From contig CM019822.1 of the NCBI GenBank assembly GCA_009763385.1, forward strand, positions 6,480,127 to 6,544,126: a stretch of 64,000 nucleotides of DNA. The letters are read 5' to 3'. This stretch comes from Coix lacryma-jobi var. lacryma-jobi (taxonomy: Eukaryota; Streptophyta; Magnoliopsida; Poales; Poaceae). Below the pieces are notes generated by a model. It made no database searches, was not told the origin of the DNA, and was given only the letters and a program-made list of their open reading frames with translations. This document shows positions 1 to 10,700 of this stretch, in pieces. Both the position numbers and the translations under genes were made by a program. Positions within the stretch are counted from its first letter, which is position 1. Every line of letters starts with the position of its first letter.

Positions 1-1365
1 CCAGCAAGCCCTGCCATTGCCACAATCAAGGTGATACCATCCACAACACCAAGTGTCAGTCAAACAGTAAGGAAGTCACTTTCATACAAGGAGGTAGCAA
101 TAGCTGCACCAGGAACTCTTGTCAAAGCATTGAGTGATGTACACACAGAAGAAAAAGATGTAGGTGGCCGAGGCACAAGTCCTAAAAGTGCTAAGTCCCC
201 CAAAGGAACCAATGGTCACCCTTCTGAAGAGAAAGATGGAGAAATAGAAGTGTCACCAAAGGCTGACACTTCACAAGTAAATAAATCGCCTGATGGAGGT
301 AAACCTGAGCAAACAGATGTTTTGATTGGTTCAAATCAACCAGAAACAGGACATAAAAAGACCTCAGATCCAGCAGAGACATCTGTAGCACAGAAGAACA
401 CAGATCTTCCTGCCCCAGTCACATCATCTGCAACACAAACTGAGGAGGTTGACGCCCCAAATGATGAAGCACCAATTGTAATTGAGGCAAATGATTCTTC
501 CTCCAATGACGATGAAAGAGATTCAGGAGAGGATACACCAGAACAGCTGTCTAGTGGAGGTGAAAATGAGAAATCTTCACTATCTGAGAGTGAAAAGAAT
601 GATACACCAAGAGAAGGTGCTAAAGAGACAACAAGTAAACTTTCTGCTGCGGCGGCTCCATTCAATCCATCCACTGTACCAGCTTTTGGTTCAATGGCTG
701 TCCCAGGTTTCAGAGAACATGGAGGGCTATTGCCATCACCAGCCAATGTGCCCCCTATGTTGTCCATCCCTCTCCGTAAGCACCCTCACCAATCTGCAAC
801 TGCAAGGGTACCTTATGGTCCACGTCTGGCTGGAGGCTACAATAGATCAGGGCATCGAGGGCTTCGTAAGAAGCCTGTTTTGACAAGTGGTGAAGCCCCT
901 ACAGAAACAAACACGTCTGCCCCCAGGATTATGAACCCTCACGCCCCAGAGTTTGTTCCAGGTCAATCTCAGAGTCCTAATGGTCATCCAATATCTCCAA
1001 ATGGTCCTTTAGCATCACCAGGTGGTATTCCATCTTCACCACAGGATAGTACTGTGGACTCACTAGTAACTCCATCCCCACAAGTTTCTGAATGTAGCCA
1101 GATTAGTCCTGAAGGAAATGATGCATCTAGTGGAACCAATGTTGAGGATGGGGGTGTAAAGGAGAATATGGATGACACGAACCACACAGAAAGTAAAGAT
1201 GGTGAAGTGGAGCCTGAACAAACCAAAGAAGCTTCTGAAGTTACACAAGAGGCGACAGCAAATGAGACAATTGCAGCGGAGCAGCCCAAATCATGGGCTG
1301 ACTACAGCGATGGAGAGGTTGAGGTCATAGATGGAGAGGCTGAGGTCGTTGAGGTTGCAAGCTAA
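1..1365 (+). CDS. C-terminal part of a TSS/REC-like clustered-mitochondria protein (partial)
   Basis: The frame is open from the first base of the window to a TAA at 1363-1365, giving 454 residues with the start outside the window. The segment is low-complexity and acidic, rich in Ser, Pro, Glu and Lys. Recognisable landmarks are a SLSYKEVAIAAPGT block near residue 25, a conserved stretch around residues 220-330 with FNPSTVPAFGSMAVPGF and YGPRLAGGYNRSGHRG, the block MNPHAPEFVPGQ, and an acidic end with SWADYSDGEVEV. These match the C-terminal tail of plant clustered-mitochondria (CLU) proteins of the TSS/REC group, which also carry CLU and TPR domains upstream. Family members affect mitochondrial distribution, chloroplast compartment size and growth; the tail itself has no known catalytic role. 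Which paralogue (TSS or a REC) cannot be decided from the tail. No intron is visible in this last part. Confidence 0.8.
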   Translation, partial: PASPAIATIKVIPSTTPSVSQTVRKSLSYKEVAIAAPGTLVKALSDVHTEEKDVGGRGTSPKSAKSPKGTNGHPSEEKDGEIEVSPKADTSQVNKSPDGGKPEQTDVLIGSNQPETGHKKTSDPAETSVAQKNTDLPAPVTSSATQTEEVDAPNDEAPIVIEANDSSSNDDERDSGEDTPEQLSSGGENEKSSLSESEKNDTPREGAKETTSKLSAAAAPFNPSTVPAFGSMAVPGFREHGGLLPSPANVPPMLSIPLRKHPHQSATARVPYGPRLAGGYNRSGHRGLRKKPVLTSGEAPTETNTSAPRIMNPHAPEFVPGQSQSPNGHPISPNGPLASPGGIPSSPQDSTVDSLVTPSPQVSECSQISPEGNDASSGTNVEDGGVKENMDDTNHTESKDGEVEPEQTKEASEVTQEATANETIAAEQPKSWADYSDGEVEVIDGEAEVVEVAS

Positions 1366-2224
1366 GGAAGAAACAACCTTATGTGATGGTCAACACAACC
1401 TGAAATTTTTACTCGAACAAATGAACATTTGTTCTTCTCAATAGATGCTGCCTTTTTTTTTTTTTGATAGACTCAATTGCCTTCCTTTGGACATTTCGTG
1501 ACCATGGAGTTTTGAAGATTTTTCCAGTACATCCACCATGGTGCCCATGTTTCATCCTGTTTTTTTTTGCTGCAAAGAATCTTGAGGAATAAGAGCACCT
1601 CAAAGTACCAGCAAGAGAGATGTGTCGTTAACGTTTCGTCATTTCCTCATCTTGCCCGTGATTTTTGTTCCCTTTGCGAATGTACCGTCGACTTAACATC
1701 TTCATAGTTATTTCTTTGTTTTTTTTGAAAGGATATTTCTTTGTTATAAAATAGACTTTTTGAACCATGTATAAAATATAAAGAAAGTGGTGCTGTATTT
1801 CCACACTTGCGGTTAATCCGAGCTGTATAGCATCGAGATCGAACTAAAGAAAAGGTTCCCATTGAATTTCGACTTTAATACTAGCTAGTGTTGATTTACA
1901 GTGGCGGCTGCTGGTTCATTTAAACGATTCCTATCATTCCTGTGGCTGTCACCTAACTTCATCTGTGAAAAACTCAACTGGATTTGAGGCGTCGTTTGTG
2001 GATAAATTCATATGTTTGTGAGAAAACTGCGGAATTGCATGGGAATACACTACAATCCCAGGCAGGGGAAACTGGAGCAGTTGGAGTAGCTAGCTGTCTC
2101 GCTGAGAGGTGGGTCCGTTCACCGTGTGCTGGGGCTGTTGACTGAAGAGTAGGGAGGACTCCCCTCTCTTCCGCTCGTTCCGTTTCCAGAGCCGTCCCCC
2201 GTCCAGCCACCAAAGCTGCGCAGG
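1366..2224. other. 3' UTR of the TSS-like gene and intergenic region up to the SKA2-like gene
   Basis: No open frame here looks coding. The first few hundred bases are T-rich and look like plant 3' UTR, with runs of T at about 1448-1464 and 1560-1568 and A-rich signals near 1770-1780. From about 2090 the sequence turns pyrimidine- and GC-rich (GGACTCCCCTCTCTTCCG near 2155), as expected for the core promoter and 5' leader of the next gene on the same strand. Confidence 0.5.
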
Positions 2225-3060
2225 ATGGCGGCGGATCCGAGCAGGCGGCGGCCGGAGCACCATCCGGCGGTGAACGACGTCCTGTCGACGCTCACCAAGG
2301 CCAGCGGCACCCTCGCCGACGTGCAGCGCCGCCTCGACGTTGAGTTCCGCGCCGCCTACCCTGACCATGTCAGTATTCTCGTCGCCGTCCTCCCCTAACC
2401 GCTCCTTTCCTCGCTGACGGGATCGGCGGCGGTGGTTGCAGGCGAATCCAGCGAAGCTGGTGGCGCGGGTGAAGCGGACGAAGGAAGAGGCGGCTGCGCT
2501 CAAGGAGATGTGCCGCTGCCTCCTCACCCAGAAGCAGGTAGCCTCTTTCCCCTATGATTTTCACCAATCCGCGACTGATCTGCTGCCGGTGCTGAGAACA
2601 ATACTTTTTTTTTAAAAAAAAATGAATCTGATTGAGTTTGGATCGACATTTCTTAAACTTATTTCGTATGTATTGCCATGTCCGATAATTTTTTTTTGTG
2701 TGCTGGTATTGTGTCTACTATCCGCAGGAGCTGATCGACCAGATCCGCGTGAGCTTGATGGCGCAGCGTGGCATGACGCAGCGGCTACTCGCCATGTCCG
2801 GGCTGCCCCCCTTGTCCGACGCCGACGAGACCGTCCACAGCAGCCTCAACGAGGTGATCCAAGACTGGACTGCTCGTGTCAGTCCCATCACAAGTAGGCA
2901 ATCCCCGGACCCTTTTGCGATTGGATAATTGATAGGGAATTGGGGATTCATGGTGGACTGGGAACCGGTGCTGACTCAATTCGTCATGCTTGCAGGGGAG
3001 ATCAAGGACCTGGACAAGAAGAAAGATGCTAACCAGATCCTCTTCTCAGCGATAATTTAG
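2225..3060 (+). CDS. SKA2: SKA2-like spindle and kinetochore-associated protein
   Basis: I read four exons: 2225-2368, 2442-2537, 2728-2893 and 2996-3060. All three introns are GT-AG with exact frame continuity, giving a 156-residue protein ending at TAG 3058-3060. The start at 2225 is the first ATG of the exon, in a GGATGGCGGCG context. The protein is mostly helical: residues about 15-48 contain LTKASGTLADVQRRLDVEF and YPDH, followed by NPAKLVARVKRTKEEAAALK and QKQELIDQIR. The order of a heptad-rich helix, a tyrosine/histidine turn and a second coiled helix matches SKA2, the small subunit of the Ska complex that couples kinetochores to microtubules in mitosis. Length is close to plant SKA2 (about 120-160 residues). 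The call rests on pattern resemblance to animal and plant SKA2. The gene lies tail to tail with the minus-strand NUDT3-like gene. Confidence 0.72.
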
Positions 3061-3142
3061 AGAGAGTAGCTTTTATGGGAATATGGTCCCGAACAAGCAG
3101 TTTCTTGGGTTGTGATGCTTATGTGCTGGAATTTAGGCCTTC

Positions 3143-3455
3143 TAGTTGCAAAAAAAAACTTTACGTACTGTCATATCAGATTTTTGGACACATGTATGAA
3201 ATACTAAATATAGACTAAAAAAACTAATATAATTTATTAGATGAATTTTTAAAGTCTAATTAGTCTATGATTTGACACTAAAGTGCTACCGTAACACATG
3301 TGTTAATGATAAATTAATTAGGCTCAAAAAATTCGTCTCGTGATTTATTGGACAGATTCTGTAATTTGTTTTTTTATTAGTATCCAAACACCTAATATAA
3401 CTTTCTATACAACATCTGATATGACATCCAAAAACTTTACAACTCGAAACTGAAC
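3143..3455. mobile_element. MITE-like element with terminal inverted repeats
   Basis: A perfect 12-bp inverted repeat TGTCATATCAGA (3169-3180) / TCTGATATGACA (3415-3426) brackets an AT-rich non-coding core. The core contains a segment (AATTAGGCTCAAAAAATTCGTCTCG near 3315, shown here in two parts: AATTAGGCTC, then AAAAAATTCGTCTCG) shared by very common grass MITEs. A related sentence occurs in the element at 30378. Outer limits are approximate and no target duplication was fixed. Confidence 0.55.
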
Positions 3456-4022
3456 AAGATTTTAATCTATTTTTTATTACCATTGTACTCCCTCCATTTT
3501 AAATTATAAAACAATTTTGACTATCCTAGAAAAATCAAAATGTGTTATAAGACCATCTTGATAAAAAATCTAACCAAAAAACTAGTTTAGGAACATACAA
3601 AATTATTTAGGAGAGTTCTCCCTTTTATTTAAGAGGTGAGAAACTGAGAGGCTATGATTCGAGGAGCGGAGAAAAATTTTCTCGTCAGGGGTTGAGTTTG
3701 GAAACTATTGGAGCTGCAAATTTCTCCAAAATACTCCGAAATGACAGTATTTTCTTATTAGGGTTAAAAAAAAAAGGAGACCGTTGGAGATGTTCTAATA
3801 TGGAACGGGGCCAGTATAATTGAGTGCCAGCTAGCTTGGCTTGTTTGCTACAAGCATGTGGAGTGTTGGTTGTCTACTGTTTTATGCCTTTGTAAAACGT
3901 ATGGAACGGCGATGTTCTTCAGAAAATCAAGGATGATTGAGGATGTCATCGGCAAGTAATAAGCTGGATCTGATAGTAGCTCCTCTCATGTCTTAGTTCA
4001 TTCATTAAGATATCACACCTTA

Positions 4023-4305
4023 GACCCTGTTTAACACAACTCAGCTTCACTAGAAAAGCTGTTTTTTTTAGAAAATAGCTTCATGAGCAAACTCCTAGTT
4101 AAAGCTGAGTTATTTTGAAAAAAATATTTAGCAAAACAACTTCACCAACAACGTAGTTAAGAGAGAAATGAGTGTAAACTGTGAAAACTATTTTTTTTAG
4201 CTTCATCTCAACTTATGCTTTTGTGAGAGAGAATAAGGTGAAGCTGTTTTGAAAAAAAAGGTATTTGACATAAAAAAACAGCTTAAGTTGTACCAAACAA
4301 GCCCC
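4023..4305. mobile_element. MITE-like element with imperfect terminal inverted repeats
   Basis: The left end reads CCCTGTTTAACACAACTCAG and the right end, on the opposite strand, GGGCTTGTTTGGTACAACTT. These are imperfect inverted repeats continuing with AGCTT/AAGCT. The core repeats AGCTT/AAGCTG motifs in both orientations and has no coding capacity. The 'CCTGTTT...AAACAAGCC' ends are typical of grass MITEs. Confidence 0.5.
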
Positions 4306-4328
4306 TAGTCTGTCACCACTAACACAGC

Positions 4329-4400
4329 TCTGTTCACTTCAACTTATTAGTGTACATAGCTTATTCTCTCACACAACACTATTGAAACAAAGTGAACAGA
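4329..4400. mobile_element. Very short palindromic MITE-like element
   Basis: About 72 bp bounded by CTGTTCACTT and its inverse AAGTGAACAG, with no coding potential. The form fits the smallest hAT-type MITEs of grasses. Confidence 0.4.
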
Positions 4401-4737
4401 CTCATACATTAATGTAGTATAACTGTTGTTCAAAGTCTTAAAAAAAATAAGGTCACGTCGGAAATATACTTCAGATGCTCAGGGAAAGCTGGATTCAGTT
4501 GATCAGGCATTCCCATTCTCACTAATCAAACACCACATAAGGACCGCTAAGCAAATTTTCCTTCCGATAAAAAATTACTCACTTGTCGCCATGTTTTTAT
4601 CAGCTTTGCTTGACATGGAGCGCTGCCTTATTCTTGAGCAACCTAGTGCTGCCTTATTCTTGAGCGATTCCTGGTTTTGTGCAGGTATTGTGGGGGTACT
4701 GAAGCACAACGTTTGCTCAATTGCTGAATCCAACTAG

Positions 4738-7700
4738 CTAAATGTTTGCAAGTAGCTTGTTTGCCGTGCCAAATATTGGGGCAATGTCAACAGGTACCTG
4801 GAAACGGACATAAATAAGGGTGTAAAACGCCGCTAACCTGAATGAAAATGAACAAAGCAAAATAGCTGCAGAGCTGAACTCGGTGCACCTACCTGCATGT
4901 GTTCTATCTTCTCCAATGCCACCCTCAATGGTTGTGTCAAGGTCGCACGGGACTGGAGAAGAGACTGGGCAGAAGGCTTATCGCCCTTTGCCTGTATTGT
5001 CAGTATCTCCCTGCTCAGGCTTTCTACAGCATCCTCAACCTTCCACAATACAAACTCTAGTCAGCAGTGGTAAGAGGAGAGAGAACAAGATAGTTGAATG
5101 CATAGAAAAATACCTTTGTAAAGTCAACTGAAAATTTTCTGTCAGAGTGCAAGACAAAAGCCCCTTTCTCATACAACCAGTTAAACTGCAGAGCTTGTCC
5201 TTTTCTAAATTCAGAAATAAATTAAGCCATTTATTATCAGGTGTTCAGGACAGTAAAAATGTCACTTTTACTTTTATCGTATTCAAGTTACATTTGCTAG
5301 TAGGGAAGATACAGCCTTACCCATGAGCTTCTTCCAGTCCAAATCGGATTGACCGGAAGCAGCCAGCCAGGAAAGAGACATACATAGATTGTGACAGGCT
5401 CTTAGGAAGCAATCCCTAGCAGAACAGAAACAAATGATTGCATTAGAAAATACAGGCAAACAACTGATAGGTCATAGGTTCCTATGTTTATTATAGAAAA
5501 ATGAATCGATTGCATGATCAGAGTAACATGAGCGCCCATTATAACCCAAGAATTGATGAAATTACTACCTTCTTGATAAGGAAATTCAGTGCCCAGAGGC
5601 CAACTATATCAGCTTTTGCCTCCTCCAACGCTGAATGGAATTCTTGAAGTTCCTATGCATTTATGAAAAGAACAGGAACGAAGCAGCTCAACTCAGTGGC
5701 ACCAGTATAGGAGATACCAAGCAAAAATGTAAACTATAAAAATGTAATAGAGTTTGAGACGTAAGTAAAAGCTTCACATATGTAGAAACTTTAGGTAAAA
5801 GTAAAGATATTGAATTGCATTACAGTGACTAGAATATACCCTGCAACTTTTTTGGTCATTTGTAGATATTTTGTTTTTACCAAAATTTCCATCTCTATAG
5901 CTTGCTCATTTTCAAATATATGTTACAAGACAAAATCTTGAAATTATGTGCATACAATTAACATAGACGGGAAAATGGAATGGTTTTGAAGGGAACTGAA
6001 AACTACTGCTGGCGTTGAATTAAAGTCGGTGATTGTTTTTGAGTATGTACCATTCTAACTGTTGATTTTTTACCACTTGGAAGGGTGATAGAATGAGGCC
6101 CAATTCCATGGCAGCATTCATGACAGACTATATGTGTATAATATGGCTCGAAATCAACATATTCCTTCTGCTCCTCTCTGATGCAGGCATCAGCTATAGG
6201 CTTCAAGATATGCTTGAACCTGAAAATAACAGAGCCAGAATTGACAAAATTAGAACAAACCCCTTATTTTTCTTGCTGTTATGAATGCAAGCTACCTAAT
6301 TGGCAATTAAACTTAATAAATGAGAACGGAAAAAAGACATACTTGGCTTCTGAAATGTTTTTAAGCATAACCATGGAAGTTCCTCGTTCATTCACAATCC
6401 GTTCATCATTGGGCAAATTGAAAGCAATGGTTTGTGGACCTTTCACATCCTGCACCAGCAGTCCTGTTAGAGCATCATGAAGCTGTTGACAAGGACATGA
6501 CAACATTTACACAGAAAAAAAGTTCTTGAATCTCCTCAACCTACCAACTATCACCAGAAGTGCAAATTTTATTGATAAGGAAATGGAGGGTAAATAGTAA
6601 ACAGAAAAATTACAGGCTTCCTGTGCATTTCAAGCAGTCGATAAATTCTGGGCATGATTCAAGTAATTTCAACATGACAGTAAATAGTTAATCAACAATG
6701 AAGAGGATGGAACGTGCAAGCTATGAAAATGCAAGTCCATTCACGAAAGCAACAGATAAAAATGGCCAAGAAAACAATATGAATCCCTTTCATGAAATTC
6801 TGGCGTTTCATCACTTTCCTTGAATCTCAAGATGCATAGAAGAAATGTATTGTCAACTTATCATAATCTAAACAGGAGGAAACGAAAAGGTCGATTTTCT
6901 TTGTCTACAAATAACCACTTTCTAGCTGTCAGTGTCAGAATTGTACCATACCCCAGAATTGTAGAGAAGATTGATCACACGAATTGGAGCAGCAGATATA
7001 CTGTCTGATTTGAAAATATTGTCCATTGGAAGGTTTTTCTCCAAATCCTGAACTCAGATCAAATTTGATTTAGAGCAAATCTTAATATTTTCATAAAGAA
7101 ATTTAATGAGAATACCTGGAGTTGATCACCAAAGAGTTTAACTTGAGAAGTTGCTATGTCATCACGTATTCCAACAAATGTTTCAAAAGTTGCCTGTTGG
7201 AATCATACAAAATACCGGTGAAACCAATTAAAAATTGTATGAAACTCCAATTGTAGTATGAAGAACAAACCTAATCTCAGATCCTTAAAAATGTCAACCT
7301 GACCATTATATATAGAATTATAGATAGAGTTCTAAAGGTGACATTTGACGAGCAGGGAACAGCTGTATTGAGCAGATAATTTTTTTTAGAATTAACCACA
7401 GAAGATAAACATAAATTAATATCTCATGACCCACAATATTTTTCAGACTTGCAGTATATCAAGAGAGAGACCAATCTTAAGTTGTTAAAATGATAAACTA
7501 AACAGGAAATAAGGTTGGAAATAAGCAATGGTTTAAAGCTGAGTTCAGTGCATGAGTGAAATGAACTTAAAGAGTCCACCAAAGAGGATAAAATTCAAAA
7601 CTGTGTGGCAAAAGTGACTGAAGGGTCAGACCTGAAAAAAAAATTGGGATGCCACAAGCATGTGGGGGCAAAGATACTGTGAAAAATACCTTATAACTAA

Positions 7701-10700
7701 AAAGGCCATCTTCATAAGTTTCATATGGGCCAATTGTGAGATCTAAGTTGGAGTCCTGCATACAAGACAATAAGCCAAACATAAAGGTAATATATGGAAA
7801 GAACTTAAGAGAAACCAAATGCTACTGCCAAGTAATGTGGATGTTGACATGGGCAATTTTTCACTCTATTGTAGTATGCTTATATAATATAGAGAAACGA
7901 TAACATTATAAAGTGCCTTTTGGGATAAATCTACTTATAGCATTTAGTTATTTACAAATATTCAATCTTTAAACGCAAGGAGATAGTAGCAATCAATATC
8001 TATATAGTTTGACTCTGTGCTAGACCTGTTCAAACGCCGTCGGGTCAGCTTCAGACCAGGAAAAATGGTTGGCTCAAAATCTTTGACCTGAGCCCAACCC
8101 GGCACATTGGCGGGGCGGGCAGGCAATTTCTTGGGTTTTTGTGGTTGGGTTGGGCCACGGGTCGGAAATCATGGTCCAAGCCTGGCCAGGCGCACTGGCA
8201 GGTTGGGTCAGGTGGCCCATGAACAGGTCTACCGTGTGCAAACAAAACCATCACTTATTTGTGATTGGAGGGAGTATGCCACATTAGCCTATTTTTAAAT
8301 AAAAATTTTTAGGAAATTGTTAGCTTCAGTAATAAATAACAAAATTTAGGAAATTGTTAGCTTCAGTATTTTTTCTATAATCTGAGATGAAACTTATGGA
8401 AATAAGAGAATTTTTTTTCTCAACATGCAAGAGAGCTGCACATCAATATATTAAGAAGACAAGAAGAGCCTAAAAAGATTCAAACAAGTCCGTTAAGGGC
8501 TTAAGGTAAGGTTCAAAAACCAGGAGATAAGATGCCCAAAAGGCAAAGCAAAAAAAAAAATACCCTCAACCAGCGACCTAACAACAAAATCATGGCAAAA
8601 ATGCTTCTAAGGCCTTTTAAAATAATATAAGAGAAATTTCACGACGACTTTTTAGTATATTAAAGCAATGTATTTCTTTCAATGTAAAGGCTACCTTTTG
8701 CACAGATGCAGTGTAGTGTGATACTGTGGTGTGGTGTAGTGTTTGTACTTGGTTTTGTGCTACATTTTGCTGTTCAGTGACTCCTTAAATTGTACCTAAA
8801 ATGCACTTAACCAGTCTAGCCACACTTGCTTTCATATATAGTATTCCTTAGGTAAAAGATACTTGACATATTTGATTTTCCATGATCTCCGATGTGTATC
8901 TGTGATCACTAATTTCTTCTAGAATATATTCTTTCATTCAAATTTAAGACATATGACACACGTGTTTCTAAACTAAATGTAATAGCTATAGATGTTTGTT
9001 GTTTTTAAGGTTTGATCAAGTCTTGTCCAAAACAAAATGTTTTTGTCTCTGAAGGGTGTAAGAGGTCTTCCAGGGCTCATGAATCATTTAGTCATGCTTA
9101 GGCAATAATCACTACAGCTCACTATTCCATAGCATGAGTGAAGTTATAGAAGGTAGTAGACAGAGTAACAACTAATAAATTTGCCATAGAGCAGAAGAAT
9201 CAAAGTCAGTGGTGTGTTCTTATATCATGCGAACTGTCATGTACGGGCGCACCTACAGGCGTCGTCGTGATGCCAGGAGGGCTGCTGAGCGCGCAGCTAA
9301 GGCAGGTGCCACCGTGAGTGGCTAATTCCAGAAAATTAGGATCTCTAGTTTCCTTTTGCATGCCTAAATTATAGGAGTGATTGGTTGGGCCTATGGCCAT
9401 ATATGCTGTGTAACAAACTGGGAACAAATTAAGCAGAATCAATTATCCTAAAGTTGCTTCTCTCCCTCCAACCTCTCAAGCCACCGGTGGGATTCATCTC
9501 ACGGTGAAGGCCTGGAGCGCGACTACGAGCTACGTAGTCGCGGTCCGGCGAAGTTAGGCGTCAAGGCGCTTGACAACCTGGTATCGCGATCCAGTCGATC
9601 TTCTTCCTCCTCCGCCGCCGCTCCACCAGCCCCCACGCCAGCCGCCGAACTCCAGCACCCACCATCCAACCTGCCATCCCCGACATCTTCCTCTGCCTCC
9701 TCCACCAACCCAGCCACCACGATGTCGGAGCCTTCCAATGCCGAGATCATGGAGATGCTGAAGACCATGAACGCAGAGATGAAGACCCTCAAGTCTGACA
9801 TGGCCGCCATGCGGGACAAGACGGCGTCGTCCTCTGCGGCTGCCGGGGGCCACGACACGGACGGCCACCGCGACTCCGAATTCTCTCCCAGACCCAAGAA
9901 GTGGGATTTTCCCCGCTTCGACGGCACGGTCGATCCCCTCCTCTTCCTCAACAAGTGTGAGGCATATTTCCGCCAGCACCGCACCATGCCGGAAGAACGC
10001 GTGCGCACGGCGTCCTATCACCTGGACGACATCGCCCAGCTCTGGTACGTGCAACTCCAGGACGATGAAGGCACGCCGTCGTGGGGACACTTCAAGGACC
10101 TCCTCAGCCTCCGGTTCGGGCCGGCCCTCCGCGCAGCTCCCCTCTTCGAGCTCTCCCAGTGCCGCCGCACCGGGACAGTGGAGTACGCCAGCCGTTTCCA
10201 GGCCCTCCTTCCACGTGCGGGGCGCCTCGACGAGGCCCAACGTGTCCAGCTCTTCACCGGCGGTCTGCTCCCGCCGCTCAGCCACGCCGTCCGCATCCAC
10301 GCCCCGGACACCCTCAACGCCGCCATCAGCCTGGCGCGCCAGGTGGAACTGATGGAGACCGACCGGCCGGCTCCTCCGCCGCCTCGGCCTCCACCGCGCG
10401 GCCTCCTACCGCCGCGACCTGCGCTGGCACCGGCGCCTGCACAGCCGCTGCTCGCCCTACCTGCTCCTCCAGCGGGCGCGGGTCAGCCACCACAAGAAGG
10501 GCCGCCTCTCAAACGGCTCTCCCCGGCGGAACAGGCGGAACGGCGTCGTTTGGGCCTCTGCTTCAACTGCAACGAGCCGTACTCCCGCGGCCACAATCGC
10601 GTCTGTCGCCGCATCTTCTACCTCAACGGCGTCGAGATTGCAGTAGCCGACGAGGATCCAGCAGGGGCCGAACAGCAGGAGGACGCCCCTGTTTTCTCCC

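Larger units (their letters stand above)
3061..4737. other. Intergenic region between convergent genes, filled with MITE remnants
   Basis: No gene is visible. The interval holds the SKA2-like 3' UTR, a TIR element at about 3143-3455, a Stowaway-type end (TA then CTCCCTCCATTTTA at 3486-3501) whose other end I cannot find, a second TIR element at about 4023-4305 and a tiny palindromic element at 4329-4400. The 3' UTR of the minus-strand NUDT3-like gene must also lie here, downstream of its stop at 4738. Confidence 0.5.

Noticed and set aside
2090..2527. Minus-strand frames over the SKA2-like promoter and exons
   Set aside because: They overlap well-supported plus-strand exons and have shadow-like composition.
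4833..5048. A NUDT3-like end that reads through to a stop at 4833
   Set aside because: Splicing from CAG|GTAGGT at 4893 to the acceptor before 4797 yields the conserved VPVDIAPIF tail, so the read-through end is not the normal one.
8410..8540. LINE 3' fragment in intron 11
   Set aside because: A resemblance from memory only; no poly-A tail, target duplication or coding remnant could be shown.
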